NCBI GenBank assembly: GCA_030847615.1
Contig: JAUMIR010000001.1
Span: 81,207,501-81,271,500 of the forward strand
Direction: 5' to 3'
DNA length: 64,000 bases
Source of the DNA: Gambelia wislizenii
Lineage: Eukaryota; Chordata; Lepidosauria; Squamata; Crotaphytidae
The position numbers were made by a program, and so were the translations under genes. The notes beneath the pieces are model-generated. The model made no database searches and was not told the origin of the DNA. It saw only the letters and a list, made by a program, of their open reading frames with translations. Below, in pieces: positions 34,759 to 46,983 of the stretch. Position 1 is the first letter of the stretch. Each line of letters starts with the position of its first letter.

Positions 34759-35685
34759 CTGTGTAGAGACAAAATTAAACTATGATGTTTGTATACATCC
34801 ACATATCAGATATTAGCTAGAGTTGTGCCTGTTTTTATTTTTATATATTCAGTGAATCATTAAACTAGAAGGCAAAGGAAAAGGGAAGAGGGCAGTATAA
34901 CTCTGCTCTGACGAGAATAAGAGAATAAGAGCTCAAGTTGTATGCTAAAGAAGGATTGAGGAAACAGGCACCAACCTCGCATGCATGTATGCAGTTGAAT
35001 GAATGTCCCATATATGAAGATGTAGCAACTAGACATAGTGAGCAAGAAATTTTAGTAGGTATTGAATCTCATCAGGTATTTTATATACTATATGAGTACA
35101 GAAAAAGTGTAATAACGTTCGTTAGTAAAAAATCATGGAACTTACCAGGAGAGAAACGGAAGCAGGACGGAGGAAGACGATGGGAGATCGCGAGAAGGAA
35201 GGGGGCATGAGAAACTGGGTGCTCCTACCAAAACAGCCTGTTTCTCTCCCGATCTCCCCGGGGAATAATTTCCCCATGTGAAAATCTCTATAGTATAGTA
35301 TTGCTGTAGGATTTTGGTCTGCATGTAATAGTGACTGTTATATTAGATGATGCCATAATACCTCTTCAGTGGGTAAAGCTTATATTTGGCAGAAGGTGAA
35401 AACTGCTGTGGCCCACCCCACACTTGGGCCTCCTAACATTTGTATGTTGGACATTACTTTTGAACAGGGAGCCAACAAAACACAGAAGATTACTGCTGTC
35501 TCCATCACTTCTAGTAAATAAAGCAGAAGAAGCAGGGAAAGCTCTTTTTTGGCTTCAAACTTGCAACAAAGCATTGGCATTCACGGTCTGATGAGCAGTG
35601 ATGCTTGGACTGGAAGCCTCATAGGAGCCTGACCTAGATCTACTTCAGAGTGGATCCATAGAGGATAGGCATACAAAACTTTGTG
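34759..35685. other. FMN2 intron with a MITE end fragment
   Basis: 35150-35290 has a GC-richer segment ending ccccatgtgaaaatctct, similar to the right end of the 600-bp MITE at 22319-22918; no left end found. Otherwise unassigned. Confidence 0.35.
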
Positions 35686-35689
35686 AAGT

Positions 35690-36240
35690 CGAAGGCTTTC
35701 ATGGCTAACATCCATAGGTTTTTTGTGGGTGTTTTCCAGACTGTGAGGCCGTGTTCTGAAAGAGTTTATTCCTGACGTTTTGCCTGCATCTGTGTCTGGC
35801 ATCTTCAGAGAATGGTTGGATAGGGGTGTATGGGTTTTATATACTGTGAGTTCCTGTTGGGAAGGATATGTAATTTTGTGTATTTGAATGGCTAGTTCCT
35901 GGGGGGAGATATGCAAGGAAGATTAGCATCTATTTGGCTGATGGTCCATTGTTTGCTGGAAATCCCCCTGTCCTTGGGTGAAGTTCATTTGCATGTGTTG
36001 AGTTTTGATTTTAGTGTTTTTCAGGACTGGTAGCCAAACTTTGTTTACTTTTAGGGTTTCTTCTTTCTTGTTGAAGTTGTCCAGGTGTTTGTGGATTTCA
36101 ATAGCTTCTCTGTGCATTCTGACATGATAGTTGTTGGCCTGGTCCAGAATTTCTGTGTTTTTAAATAATATTTTGTGTCCAGGTTGGTTTATAACATGTT
36201 CTGCTAATGCTGATGTTTCTAGCTGGCCCAGTCTTAAAGT
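35690..36240 (-). mobile_element. Penelope-like element, GIY-YIG C-terminus and 3' end
   Basis: On the minus strand from 36240: a decayed AEHVINQPGHKILFKNTEIL segment, then the open frame MHREAIEIHKHLDNFNKKEE to KVNKVWLPVLKNTK (36117-35995), as in the better copy at 42200-42480. It is followed by the 3' region with a hammerhead-like core at 35778-35808 (the GAAA box changed to AAAA). 5'-truncated; same orientation as FMN2. Confidence 0.8.
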
Positions 36241-36320
36241 ATATTTATGAGGTCATTTGCATTTCAGATGTAAAGGAAGAGGGGAAAGTATCTAAATGCA
36301 AGACAAGCATAGGAATGAAG

Positions 36321-36322
<2 letters not shown>

Positions 36323-36368
<46 letters not shown>
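36323..36368. repeat. (AT)n microsatellite
   Basis: About 23 uninterrupted AT units, about 245 bp from FMN2 exon D on the donor side. Confidence 0.95.
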
Positions 36369-36370
<2 letters not shown>

Positions 36371-36574
36371 AGCTACAGAACTTTTTGTTTGTACAAAAAT
36401 ATGTTGCTGATTCTAAACTCCTGAGTCTGGAGCCTCTGAAACAGCAGTTGGTTATCTCTGAGTATGAAAACACGCCTTAAGTAATATATCTGTAACAGAT
36501 GTGTTCAACCTTTCGTTTAATTAATAAGATAAGCATGGGGGACTCTGAGCTAAAGAATACGATGTAAAAATTTA

Positions 36575-37980
<1,406 letters not shown>

Positions 37981-37984
37981 TAAA

Positions 37985-39225
37985 CCAAGACTTCTGCTTT
38001 CAGCTGCATGAACTGACCCATTTTGGTCTGGTTTCAGGTACTGAAATGGCCTTAGTTGCTCTGACTGATTATGTATTCCAGGGAAAAGACAGAGGAATGC
38101 TGCCCTGGTGATCTTCCTGGAGCAGCTTGCACCTTTTGATACCACTGATCATGGTATATTGCTATCCCACTCTGTGGGATGGAAGTAGTAGTAGTAGGTT
38201 ACAGTAGTTCTATCAAGAGGGTCATTTCCAGAGAGTTCATTGAGGTATTCCTGTTCAGCTCTGTGGCTATTAAGTTGTGGAGTTCTGCAGGGTTCTATCT
38301 TAAGACTTTATCACTGTTAGTGCTATTATTCCACTTTAACTGCTATGGCTGCCTCCTGTGGAATTCTGGGGTATGTAATTTAGTGAGGCCTAAGAGCTCT
38401 CTGGCTGGGAGTTCTAAATGCCCTTCCCTAAACTACAAATCCCAGGATTCCATAGGAGGCAACCAGAGCAGTTAAAGTGGAATAATAGCACTATAACAGT
38501 GTAGTGTGATAAAGTCCTTAGTCTTCATGCTATTTAATATCTATATGATGCTGCTGGGTGAAATCATTAGGTGTTTTGCATTGGAGGTGCCATCCATATG
38601 CTAATGAGACTCAGCTTTATTTTCCTCATGATTTAAGTTAGCTGGGGTTGTTAACTGAGCTGAACCTGTGTTTGGATGCTGTAATGGGCTGGATGAGGGC
38701 CAATAAATTGAAGCTGAATCCAAGTAAGGCAGAGAGTTTATGGGCTGATGGTTCTCAGTCCAGGCACTCCCCCTGTAGGAACAGTTGCATAGGTAGGGAG
38801 TATCCATCTTTGTCACTGCAAAGCCAGGTAGTTTCTGTGCCTCAGAATGCTTGGTTTTTTAGCTTTGACTGGTCCACCAGCTTCCATGGGCAAAGATAAC
38901 TTAGCCACAGTAGTACAAACACTGGTAACTTCTTGATCAGACTACTATAATGCACTCTACAAGGGGCTCCTCTTGAAGTAGACTCAGAAGCTGCAGCTTG
39001 TGCAAAACAGCAACTAGACTGCTGACCAGAATACTATATGGATTTCATAAAACACCAGTCTTAAAGGATCTGCACTGCAATGGCTGCCAATGTGCTTTCA
39101 GTCTCAGTTCAAGGTGCTTATGATGACACGTAAAGACTTAAACAGCTTGAGACCTTGATACTGGTAGGATGCCAGAGAAGGCCTTTACAGCTATGGCACT
39201 CCACTTATGGGTTGCCCTCCACTTG
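37985..39225 (+). mobile_element. L2-like LINE, decayed, interrupted by a MITE
   Basis: Remains of the reverse transcriptase appear in order: SGTEMALVALTDYVFQGKDR (38037-38096), 'TTDHGILL'-like text at 38140, a 'LWSSAGFYL'-like LQGSILS region before the MITE, 'LFNIYMMLLGEIIR' after it (38529-38570), MGWMRANKLKLNPSKAESLW at 38685-38744, and a 'LCKTATRLLTRILYGFHKTP'-like stretch at about 38998-39057. Antisense to FMN2. Confidence 0.7.
38303..38517. mobile_element. 215-bp palindromic MITE with TTA duplication, nested in L2
   Basis: Ends agactttatcac and gtgataaagtcc form the terminal inverted repeat, and the inner arms (tgctattattccactttaac / gttaaagtggaataatagca) extend it. TTA lies on both sides (38300-38302 and 38518-38520). 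Removing it restores the L2 phrase 'tctatctta|gtcttcatgc'. The TTA duplication fits PIF/Harbinger. Confidence 0.75.
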
Positions 39226-40631
39226 GAGGCCCAAATGACACTGATGCTGGTTTTATGTCAGCACCAAATAAAAACATGGCATTTGGGGTTCTGATTAATA
39301 ACGAAAGGCTGATTTATTCCAAAATATCCATGCACATAGTTCTAAATGTTAGCCTTTTAAAACTTTTTTTAACCTGTTAATTTTTTTGTATGAAGGATGG
39401 ATCAATAGATGGAAAGATAGATAGACAGAGCTTTCTATTCTGGTGATCCTTCCAGATAGCATTTCAAAATTGAGCTAAAGCACAGATACATGGTGTGGAA
39501 AGATGGGAAGTGGGAACACGCCACTGTTTCCTGCCTTGCTACCCTGTACCTGGAAAGTCCCATTTGTCTCAGAAGTAAGGTTATATCTTCACATAGTACC
39601 ACTCCTCATACAACACCCAGTGAAAGGTTGCTGGGGGTGGGAGATATTTGCAGGAAAACCTTCTGCTACACTTCAGAAAGAGGATTGTGCAAGGGATTCA
39701 GTGACATTGCTAGATAGTCCAGCTATGTGGTACCATGGCAGGATAACATTCATTAACTTGTTCCTGATTGGCTGAGACCATATAAAGAATAAAGAAGAAT
39801 CTCCTAACTGGAAGAAAATGGGTCCAGAGCAGCAGTAGATCAGGCTTGCAAACAAGAACAAACATGCCAAAACAAAACATATGCTCTAGGGTTAGAGATG
39901 GGCAGTATTTCAGTTCCCTCAAAAGCATGCCTTTAGCTCTGTGGATGTTTAGGGACAAACAGTAAAAGTAGCCTAGAGTTCCTTCACCAGAGAACCACAG
40001 TTGTGAAGGTCTCACTTCAAGAGAACAGTTTTAAATGCATGATGCACATAAGAAAGTAGTTTTTCATGCAAACTGACTACACAAATTTTATAATAAACTT
40101 TTTGAAAAACATTTCCAAATATGACTTTTATTTGCCAAAACAAAAGTTAAAGAAGAATCTTTAAGATATGATTACTTTAAGGATGTTTTGCCATTGTTAC
40201 TTAACTTATATTAATGTCATAGGATTACTGATTATTACCAATTATATCAGAAAAGTTATTGCCCAAAATTAAGGCACCCATAACAGAGAAAGGCAAATAG
40301 CTTTTGTTTGGAAATTACTAAAGGGAAGGCAATGTCTACTACAAAGACAGTAGATTTTGCTTTGGCACAGGAAGAAGGTACATTATTCTCAAGAGGTTGA
40401 TGTTCATTGGCTACAGACTTGTGATGTTGTATTTCAGCACTGAAAGCCAAATCGTAAGACTTGCTTTGATCTTGAAGCACATTCATAAAGTGTTCCATTC
40501 AGCAGGACTGCTATCCTTCACATTTAATGAGTGTTTAAAGTAAATAAAACTTTTGAAATATGAGTATCGCTGAACAAGAAAGATTAAATATCAGCAAATC
40601 TAGCTCTCACATCAGATGGTCCAGAACATAC
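39226..40631. other. FMN2 intron, no feature recognised
   Basis: Lies on the donor side of exon C. A (GATA)n-like scrap (gatggaaagatagatagaca) at 39408-39427 is the only pattern. Confidence 0.45.
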
Positions 40632-40761
40632 CTCACACAGTTTCTGCAACAATTCAAGTTTGCTATGGATGGAGGAAATGCTTTCAGAAAATGTTGATTG
40701 GAACAGGATACAAAAGACTCGTTCTGAGAAGTTGGGAATTAGGGATAATTCATAAAGAAAC
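40632..40761 (-). CDS. FMN2: FMN2 exon C (FH2 core helices)
   Basis: This 130-nt exon supplies the final G of the split glutamine codon and then 43 codons running from [20 protein letters not shown] to LELLQKLCE. The acceptor is ctgcag and the donor gtatgt. The [20 protein letters not shown] pattern is typical FH2 and leads into the helix before the GNYMN motif. A histidine (SSIHSK) stands where I remember arginine in mammals. It ends exactly on a codon boundary, joining exon D in phase 0. Confidence 0.93.
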
Positions 40762-41191
40762 CTGCAGAAGTCAAAGAAAAGATATTATTTGGATCTATTA
40801 TTGAGACCCCTACTGACATAGTGTTCCACAACAAAGCAGATCTGAGTAGTATAGCATGTTACAATACCCAGTCAACCAGTGAATGAAACTGAACCAGAAC
40901 CAAGACTCAGAATAAGCCTTAATTTAATTTTCCAACCAAATCATTATCTGAAAATCACTGTTACAGAAGAACTGGAAATAAATGGAAAGTACAAGTTACC
41001 AGTTCACACATGGCCCCCAACATGTCTGGCAACATAACCCTTAGCAGCTTTGAAATCCCATCATGCAGCAGAGTTCCCCTCTCTACAGCAGGAGAGATGG
41101 CATCCCTCTCCCCACTCTAGTGGAGCCAACAAACCATTGAAAGTGAAGCTACTGGCAGCTCTGATTGCCTCCTTCTCTATGTGTGTGTGTG
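40762..41191. other. FMN2 intron, no feature recognised
   Basis: Unassigned; ends in a (GT)n run at 41180-41191 next to the Penelope insertion site. Confidence 0.45.
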
Positions 41192-41204
41192 TAAAAAATG
41201 CATT

Positions 41205-42786
41205 GTGAAGTCAAATGCCTTCACAGCCTGCATCCATAGATTTTCCTTGAGCTTTTTTTCCAGGCTGTGAGGCTGTGTTCTGGAAGAGTTTACTTCTGAT
41301 ATTTCGCCTGCATCTGTGGCTGGCATCTTCAGAGAATGGTTGGGTAACAGTTTGTGTGGGATTTATATATTGTGAACCCCTGCTGAGGAGGATATGTAAA
41401 TTTGTGTATTTGAATGGTTAGTTTCTGGGTGTAGAAATGCAAGGAGGATTAGTCTCTGTTTGGCTAACAGTTGGTTGATTGCCCATTAACTGCTGGAAAT
41501 CCTCCTATCCCTGGGTGGAATTCCTTTGTAAGTGTTGAGTTTTTATTCTATTGTTTTTCAAAAAAGCCCACAACATGGTTCCAATATGTGGATGACACTT
41601 TCACCATTTAGAGCCATGGAGAAGAAGATTTGGTCTCATTCCTGAACCACCTGAACAGCATCCACCCAAATATTCAATTCACAATGGAAAAAGAAAAGGA
41701 AGGAACACTGCCATTCTTGGATGTCCTAGTCATCCGCAAACCAAACCAATGGTTAGGCCACAAGGTATACAGAAAATCCACACACACAGACAGATACCTG
41801 CACAAGAACTCCAAGTCACCCAGGACAAAAAAGAAGCACAATATAAACATTGGTAGACCGTGCAAAAAGGATCTGTGAACCCCACTACCTGGAGGACGAA
41901 CTAAGGCACCTAAACTGGGCCCTACAGGCTAATGGTTACTTCAGATCAGACATTGCAAGAGCAGCCAGATGCAGAAAGAACCACAGAAATGAAGAAAAAC
42001 AACCACCCAAAGGAAAGGTATTTTTACCATATATCAAAGGAGTCACAGACAGAATAGGGAAACTGATGAGGAAAGACAACCTCCAAACAATCTACAGACC
42101 AACCAAGAAAATCCAAGAAATGCTATGCTCAGTGAAGGACAAAAGAGACCCTCTAACAGCTGCAGGAGTTTACCAATACCATGCAGCTGCGGACAAGTTT
42201 ACATAGGGACCACTAAACGCAATGTGCAAACAAGAATCAAGGAGCATGAGAGACACTGCAGACTGGGCCAGCCAGAAAAATCAGCAAGTAGCAGAACATG
42301 TTATAAACGAGCCTGGACACAAAATGCTATTTAAAAACACAGAAATTCTGGACCAGGCCAACAACTATCATGTCAGAATGCACAGAGAAGCTATTAAGAT
42401 CCACAAACACTTGGACAACTTCAACAGGAAAGAAGAAACCCTAAAAGTAAACAAAATCTGGCTTCCAGTTTTGAAAAACAATAGAAACTCAACACTTACA
42501 AAGGAATTCCACCCAGGGACAGGAGGATTTCCAGGAATTAATGGCCCATCAACCAACCATTAGCCAAACAGAGACTAATCCTCCTTGCATATCTCTCCCC
42601 AGGAACTAGCCATTCAAATACACAAATTTACATATCCTCCCCAACAGGGGTTCACAATATATAAATCCCCCCCACACTCCTACCCACCCATTCTCTGAAG
42701 ATGCCAGCCACAGATGCAGGTGAAACGTCAGAAGTAAACTCTTCCAGAACACGGCCTCACAGCCCAGAAAAAAACCAAGGAAAATC
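41205..42786 (+). mobile_element. Penelope-like element with RT and GIY-YIG remains, inverted ends, 13-bp duplication
   Basis: A 1582-bp insertion lies between perfect copies of taaaaaatgcatt (41192-41204 and 42787-42799). The centre codes for the end of a Penelope reverse transcriptase (a YVDDTFTI-like motif at 41594-41617, then FLNHLNSIHPNIQFTMEKEK and EGTLPFLDVLVIRKPNQWLG), a linker, and a GIY-YIG endonuclease region (GVYQY at 42166-42180, and IPCSCGQVYIGTTKRNVQTR in another frame at 42173-42232). At least two frameshifts. The left 340 bp are the reverse complement of the right end, as in Penelope elements with inverted terminal segments. Confidence 0.85.
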
Positions 42787-43089
42787 TAAAAAATGCATTC
42801 TTACTGGGCATTGTTTTCACACTGCTGAATCCATCATTTCAGTTTCCTGAAATGTATTTAAGGATTCTGATGGAGAGGTGCTTTGGAATAACATTGCACC
42901 AGGACCCTTGACATATTGTGTTGGATGTAAATATTGAGTATAACAGCAACACTTGGCAGAGAGATCATATTTTTCTGTTCTTAGAGTCCCATTGCCTCAA
43001 GATAAGCAGAGAGAAAGGAAGAGGAGATAGAACAGTGAACTGGTTGACTCTCGGGACAGTTTGGGCCCCCAGCAAGCAATAACGGCAAA

Positions 43090-43860
43090 TCCCCCCCCTC
43101 TCTCTCTGGCTTTTCTTCGCAAATGAAGATTCAGGAAGGACTCATCCCGTGCTTTCTGCAAGCGTGCTGATGAGTAAAAAGGCCAATCCAAGATAAACAA
43201 GTCTGGTTGCAGAAAACACAGCAGAAGGTCTCCTTGGGTAATATTTTTGGGTTATGGTTCTTTCTGCGTTGCCGTTTCTCTTCAAGACTTGTTCAGCGTG
43301 AGTTCTCAAATAAGGCTGCAGCATTGTAGATAGTGTGTCTCCATGCCTCCCGATGTGAGGCCAGGGCGGACCACTGTTGGTGATCAATTTGGCCGAGCCT
43401 GAGATGATGTTATGCCAAGATTGACAAGAGATCGATCACAGATTAGCAAAGGCATATAGTGCATTTGGAAGACTTCACAAAAGAGTCTGAAGCAATAAAC
43501 ACCTAAGGCAAAGCACAAAAATCAGTGTGTATAGAGCCATTGTACTGTCTATCCTCCTTTATGGATCTGCAACATTGTTCACCTATCACCACCAACTACG
43601 ACTCCTTGAATGCTTTCATCAGCGCTGTCTACGCACAATCCTAAATATACACTGGACTATGTGACAAATGTTGCTGTCCTTGAGCAAGCAGGGATCACCA
43701 GCATTGAGGCCATGATATTGAGAACACAGCTGCGCTGGGCAGGGCACATTTCTAGGATGGAGGACCATCACCTCCCAAAAATACTACTCTACGGTGAACT
43801 TGCCACGGGTCAGTGTAAGAGGGGTGCTCCAAAAAAGCGATACAAGGACTCTCTGAAACA
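43090..43860 (-). mobile_element. LINE with twin-priming inversion
   Basis: 43090-43406 is the 3' end of the same LINE as 6182-6641, in minus orientation. 43407-43860 is the adjoining upstream part in plus orientation (IEAMILRTQLRWAGHISRME ... GAPKKRYKDSLKQ). In the 6.2-kb copy the two break ends, 'ctgaaaca' and 'catctcagg', are adjacent. This is the layout expected from twin priming. The 3' (GA)n tail lies at 43090-43103. No target duplication seen. Confidence 0.8.
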
Positions 43861-44012
43861 ATGGTTTGTAAAAAAGATTTGATGGGTCAACTAAGCACCT
43901 GATGTGGCACACCCACCAGAGCTATTAGAACCCATAGTCAGAATGACTACACTGGGATAATTTATATATTTTGGATTTCTACAGGCCACCCTTAAGGTCT
44001 GAGCCTAGGAAG

Positions 44013-44278
44013 TACAGTAGGACCCCATATCCGCAGAACCAATATCAGCAGTTTCAGTTATCCATGGGACAGAAAACAGAACATATACTGTGCAGTCTTC
44101 CTAGAAAATGCCTAAAGAGGCATCCTATCTAGACATTTTCTAGGTCCTCCAAGGCAACTCTATGGTATTTTAACTGGAAGTCCCATTATTTTCAATGGCA
44201 TTCACTGTTATCCACAGTTTCTGGTATCTGTGGTATGTCTGGAAACCAAACCTCTGAGGATACAGAGGTCCTACTGTA
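44013..44278. mobile_element. Mariner-like MITE, copy 2 (TA-flanked)
   Basis: Ends TAcagtaggaccccatatcc and 'gatacagaggtcctactgTA' are inverted repeats with TA at each border. The interior pairs 'tttcagttatccatgggaca' with 'ttatccacagtttctggtat'. It is palindrome-like and non-coding. Confidence 0.8.
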
Positions 44279-44898
44279 TTAGGCAAAGACTGGCCTGGAG
44301 ACCTGCTTCCTCTTTGCAATTTGGATTTGGTCAACATATAAGTTAAGGGAGGAATAGCATGTCACATATGTGAGGTGAAACAACAATAAAAGAGAGGAGA
44401 CATAGGACATATTTGGTTTCCATTCAATGATCTTTACCTGTTCAATACAATGAGAATACATATGTAAATTTAAAATAAAGTAGAAGCATATTTGAGGTAG
44501 GAATTAATCTGTGAGCCTGAAATTGGTGTAGGAAAACAGATAATAAGAAGTTACAGAAAAACAGGGGAAGCAGAGATGATGATCAGTTAGAGACCATGAA
44601 TAGAAATGGTATTGAGGGAAGAGATGACAAACAGTGTCACCTCTTGCAGTATACCTAATGGAAGTAAAGGGGATGTGTAGGAGGATATCACAGATTGTTT
44701 AAAACCATTATTAATAATGTTCCTTGCATGTGAACTAGAAGTAGGCTGGTTGGTTAACATGCACTGAACTTGTTACTGAACCTTTATTAGTTTGATCCAG
44801 GCCATATAACTAACCTAAGTCAAGAAATGTAATGGTTTTGACTTCCTGAAATCAACATGCTCTGTACAATCAACATACTCTGTACACAACATCCTTAC
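44279..44898. other. FMN2 intron, no feature recognised
   Basis: Unassigned sequence between a MITE and the donor of exon B. Confidence 0.45.
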
Positions 44899-44990
44899 TG
44901 TTCAGGTTTATCCAAGGACTTGGCATTCTCTTTTTCTTTACTTGACTTGCCATGTTTTTCTATCTTTTCCAATTCATCCGATTGTGCTCT
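44899..44990 (-). CDS. FMN2: FMN2 exon B (charged FH2 insert)
   Basis: This 92-nt exon encodes [20 protein letters not shown] and then [10 protein letters not shown], ending with two bases (CA) of a split glutamine codon. The donor is gtaagg. The acceptor is an aaag before AGAGCA, preceded by a T-rich tract. It is a lysine/glutamate-rich connector within FH2, of the kind I remember in FMN2 between ALYEN and KPEQFLYEL. Phase 0 at the start fits the end of exon A; phase 2 at the end fits the leading G of exon C. Confidence 0.9.
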
Positions 44991-45122
44991 CTTTAAAAAA
45001 CAAACATAAAGAAATATAAAGAGGTTATTATAGTTAGAAAGTAGCATACAAATATTCTTAATCAATCAATATTTATTGAAAAAGTTATTCAAATAAAATT
45101 CAATTACGATTCCCCAATTCTA

Positions 45123-45126
<4 letters not shown>

Positions 45127-45190
<64 letters not shown>
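45127..45190. repeat. (TC)n(AC)n compound microsatellite
   Basis: About 22 TC units followed by 10 AC units, 136 bp upstream of exon B's acceptor in transcript sense; on the minus strand it reads (GT)n(GA)n. Confidence 0.95.
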
Positions 45191-45191
<1 letters not shown>

Positions 45192-46664
45192 AACAAATCT
45201 GAACACCTGTACCTAGTAAACTTACTTCACAGAATAATGTTATATGTAAAAATTGATTCACAACAAAATATCTCTAAATACCATCCTCTATAACTTTATG
45301 ACTGTGCATAATTTCAAGAGATTTACCAATTCAAGCATATATTGACAATGCAAGACCTTCATAACTGCACAAACTCTCCAACCCTTTTAACTGGTCCGGC
45401 TTGTATATTTTCCAGTATCAAATGACCTTCTGAAACACTAAATCTTTTCCAACATTCAGTTGCTTCGCCTGAATGAAATTTGACCCCTCCCCCCCCCGCA
45501 AAAGCACTTAAGAATACAAGGCATGACAACCGAAATTAAAGGTTTCAACAGTGTGTACTGTATATGAAGCAAGATTTCTATTTTGTTGGGGACAGGCCAG
45601 AACATAGCAATTCATCACAGAGTTATTTATCAAACCATAGGAGGTAAACCTTCTACAATAAAATGCCAAATATTTGCATTTTCAGCCCCAAAAGATATGT
45701 TTCATTTAAGTTAAAACCACTACAGTCAAAATTTCATCTTCTTTTAACAGATGGACTTTCTGTTAAGAGATGCCATTTTTTCAGCATGTACTGTTCAAAG
45801 GGAAGAATGAGCATTGCTTTATAGGTCAAAGTGTTGCAAGAGCAGAAGAGCTATTCTTTAAACAACTATTACATCTTGTGGTATTTCAATGTGTACCGGG
45901 TACCTGTCCAAGAATGTGAAGCTGAAACAAAAGTATGTTACTTGTATACCTACCATTAAGATATATGCAAATAAACACATATTAACATCTTATAAAGCCA
46001 TGCAAAACAAAACAAAACAAAAGGTTTCAGTGTAATTCTCTTCCTATAATGGAGCATCTGATCTGTGAGAATGATTGGCTTGAAACAGGGCTGATGTGAA
46101 GAAGTATAGACAGTATCAAGGAATAGTAGTAAACTCTGACATTGTTCAGGGGTGGATTAACAATTACATGACGTACAGGCTTCTTTTCAAGAGTGAAAAG
46201 CTGAGCAGAGGACACAGAATAATGCACTGAAACATCACAGTACAGAAGAGGTATTTGATTTCTACAGTCTAAACATATATATAACATAATTTTTTTTTAA
46301 AAAAAAACACCTTGTGCCAGCCCCCCCAGTATGGGACTATTGAAACCTTACAGCACTTACAGTCAGAAAGCTCTTTATCAAATCAATTTTCCATAGAAGA
46401 GTCACAAATACAAAAGCTATTAGGATGCAGGGCACAAACATGGAAGGATAATGCCGGGGTGGTGGTACAGAAGGAAACTTTGGCTGAATCCACACCATCA
46501 AAGTAATCCAGCTCCAGTGCACAGTATTCTGCCCTGGTTTCACCCCATCAACCCCAAACCTTCTTGTAACAAACTGAACTCAAATTGTGTTAATATCCAC
46601 AAATTTCTGCTACTCTAATTCAAATTGGTACAAAAAGGCATTTCTTCCCAGGTCTGAACTGGAG
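45191..46664. other. FMN2 intron, no feature recognised
   Basis: AT-rich with a C run at 45487-45498 and a (CAAAA)n scrap at 46004-46021. No repeat family recognised. Confidence 0.4.
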
Positions 46665-46983
46665 TACAGTAGCGCCACGGTATCTGCTGATTTGCCATCC
46701 ACTGAATCAATTATCCTCAGATGGCAATGGTGGGGATGGGTAGATGGAGAAGGGAGGGGGGAAGAGAGCTCGCTCCCCCTCACTTTTCTGCAGGGCTTCT
46801 GGCAGCATAGCAGAACTGGTGGGGGGTTGGACGGGGGGTCGAGGTGAGCTCGCCTCCTTTCTCCCTTCTCCATGGGGGGGTGGGGTGGCAAGGGAAGTCC
46901 ATCATTCTCTATTATCCACGGATTTTTTTTATCCATGGTAGGGCCAGGAACCAATCCTCTGCGGATACGGGGGTCTTACTGTA
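46665..46983. mobile_element. Mariner-like MITE, copy 3 (TA-flanked), G-rich interior
   Basis: Ends TAcagtagcgccacggtatc and 'gcggatacgggggtcttactgTA' are inverted repeats with TA borders, and inner phrases (tggagaagggaggggggaag / ctttctcccttctccatggg) are also inverted. Confidence 0.75.

Noticed and set aside
45127..45190. Long polypyrimidine tract as a regulatory splice element of exon B
   Set aside because: It lies 136 bp from the acceptor and reads as purine/GT-rich on the transcript strand; a microsatellite is the simpler reading.
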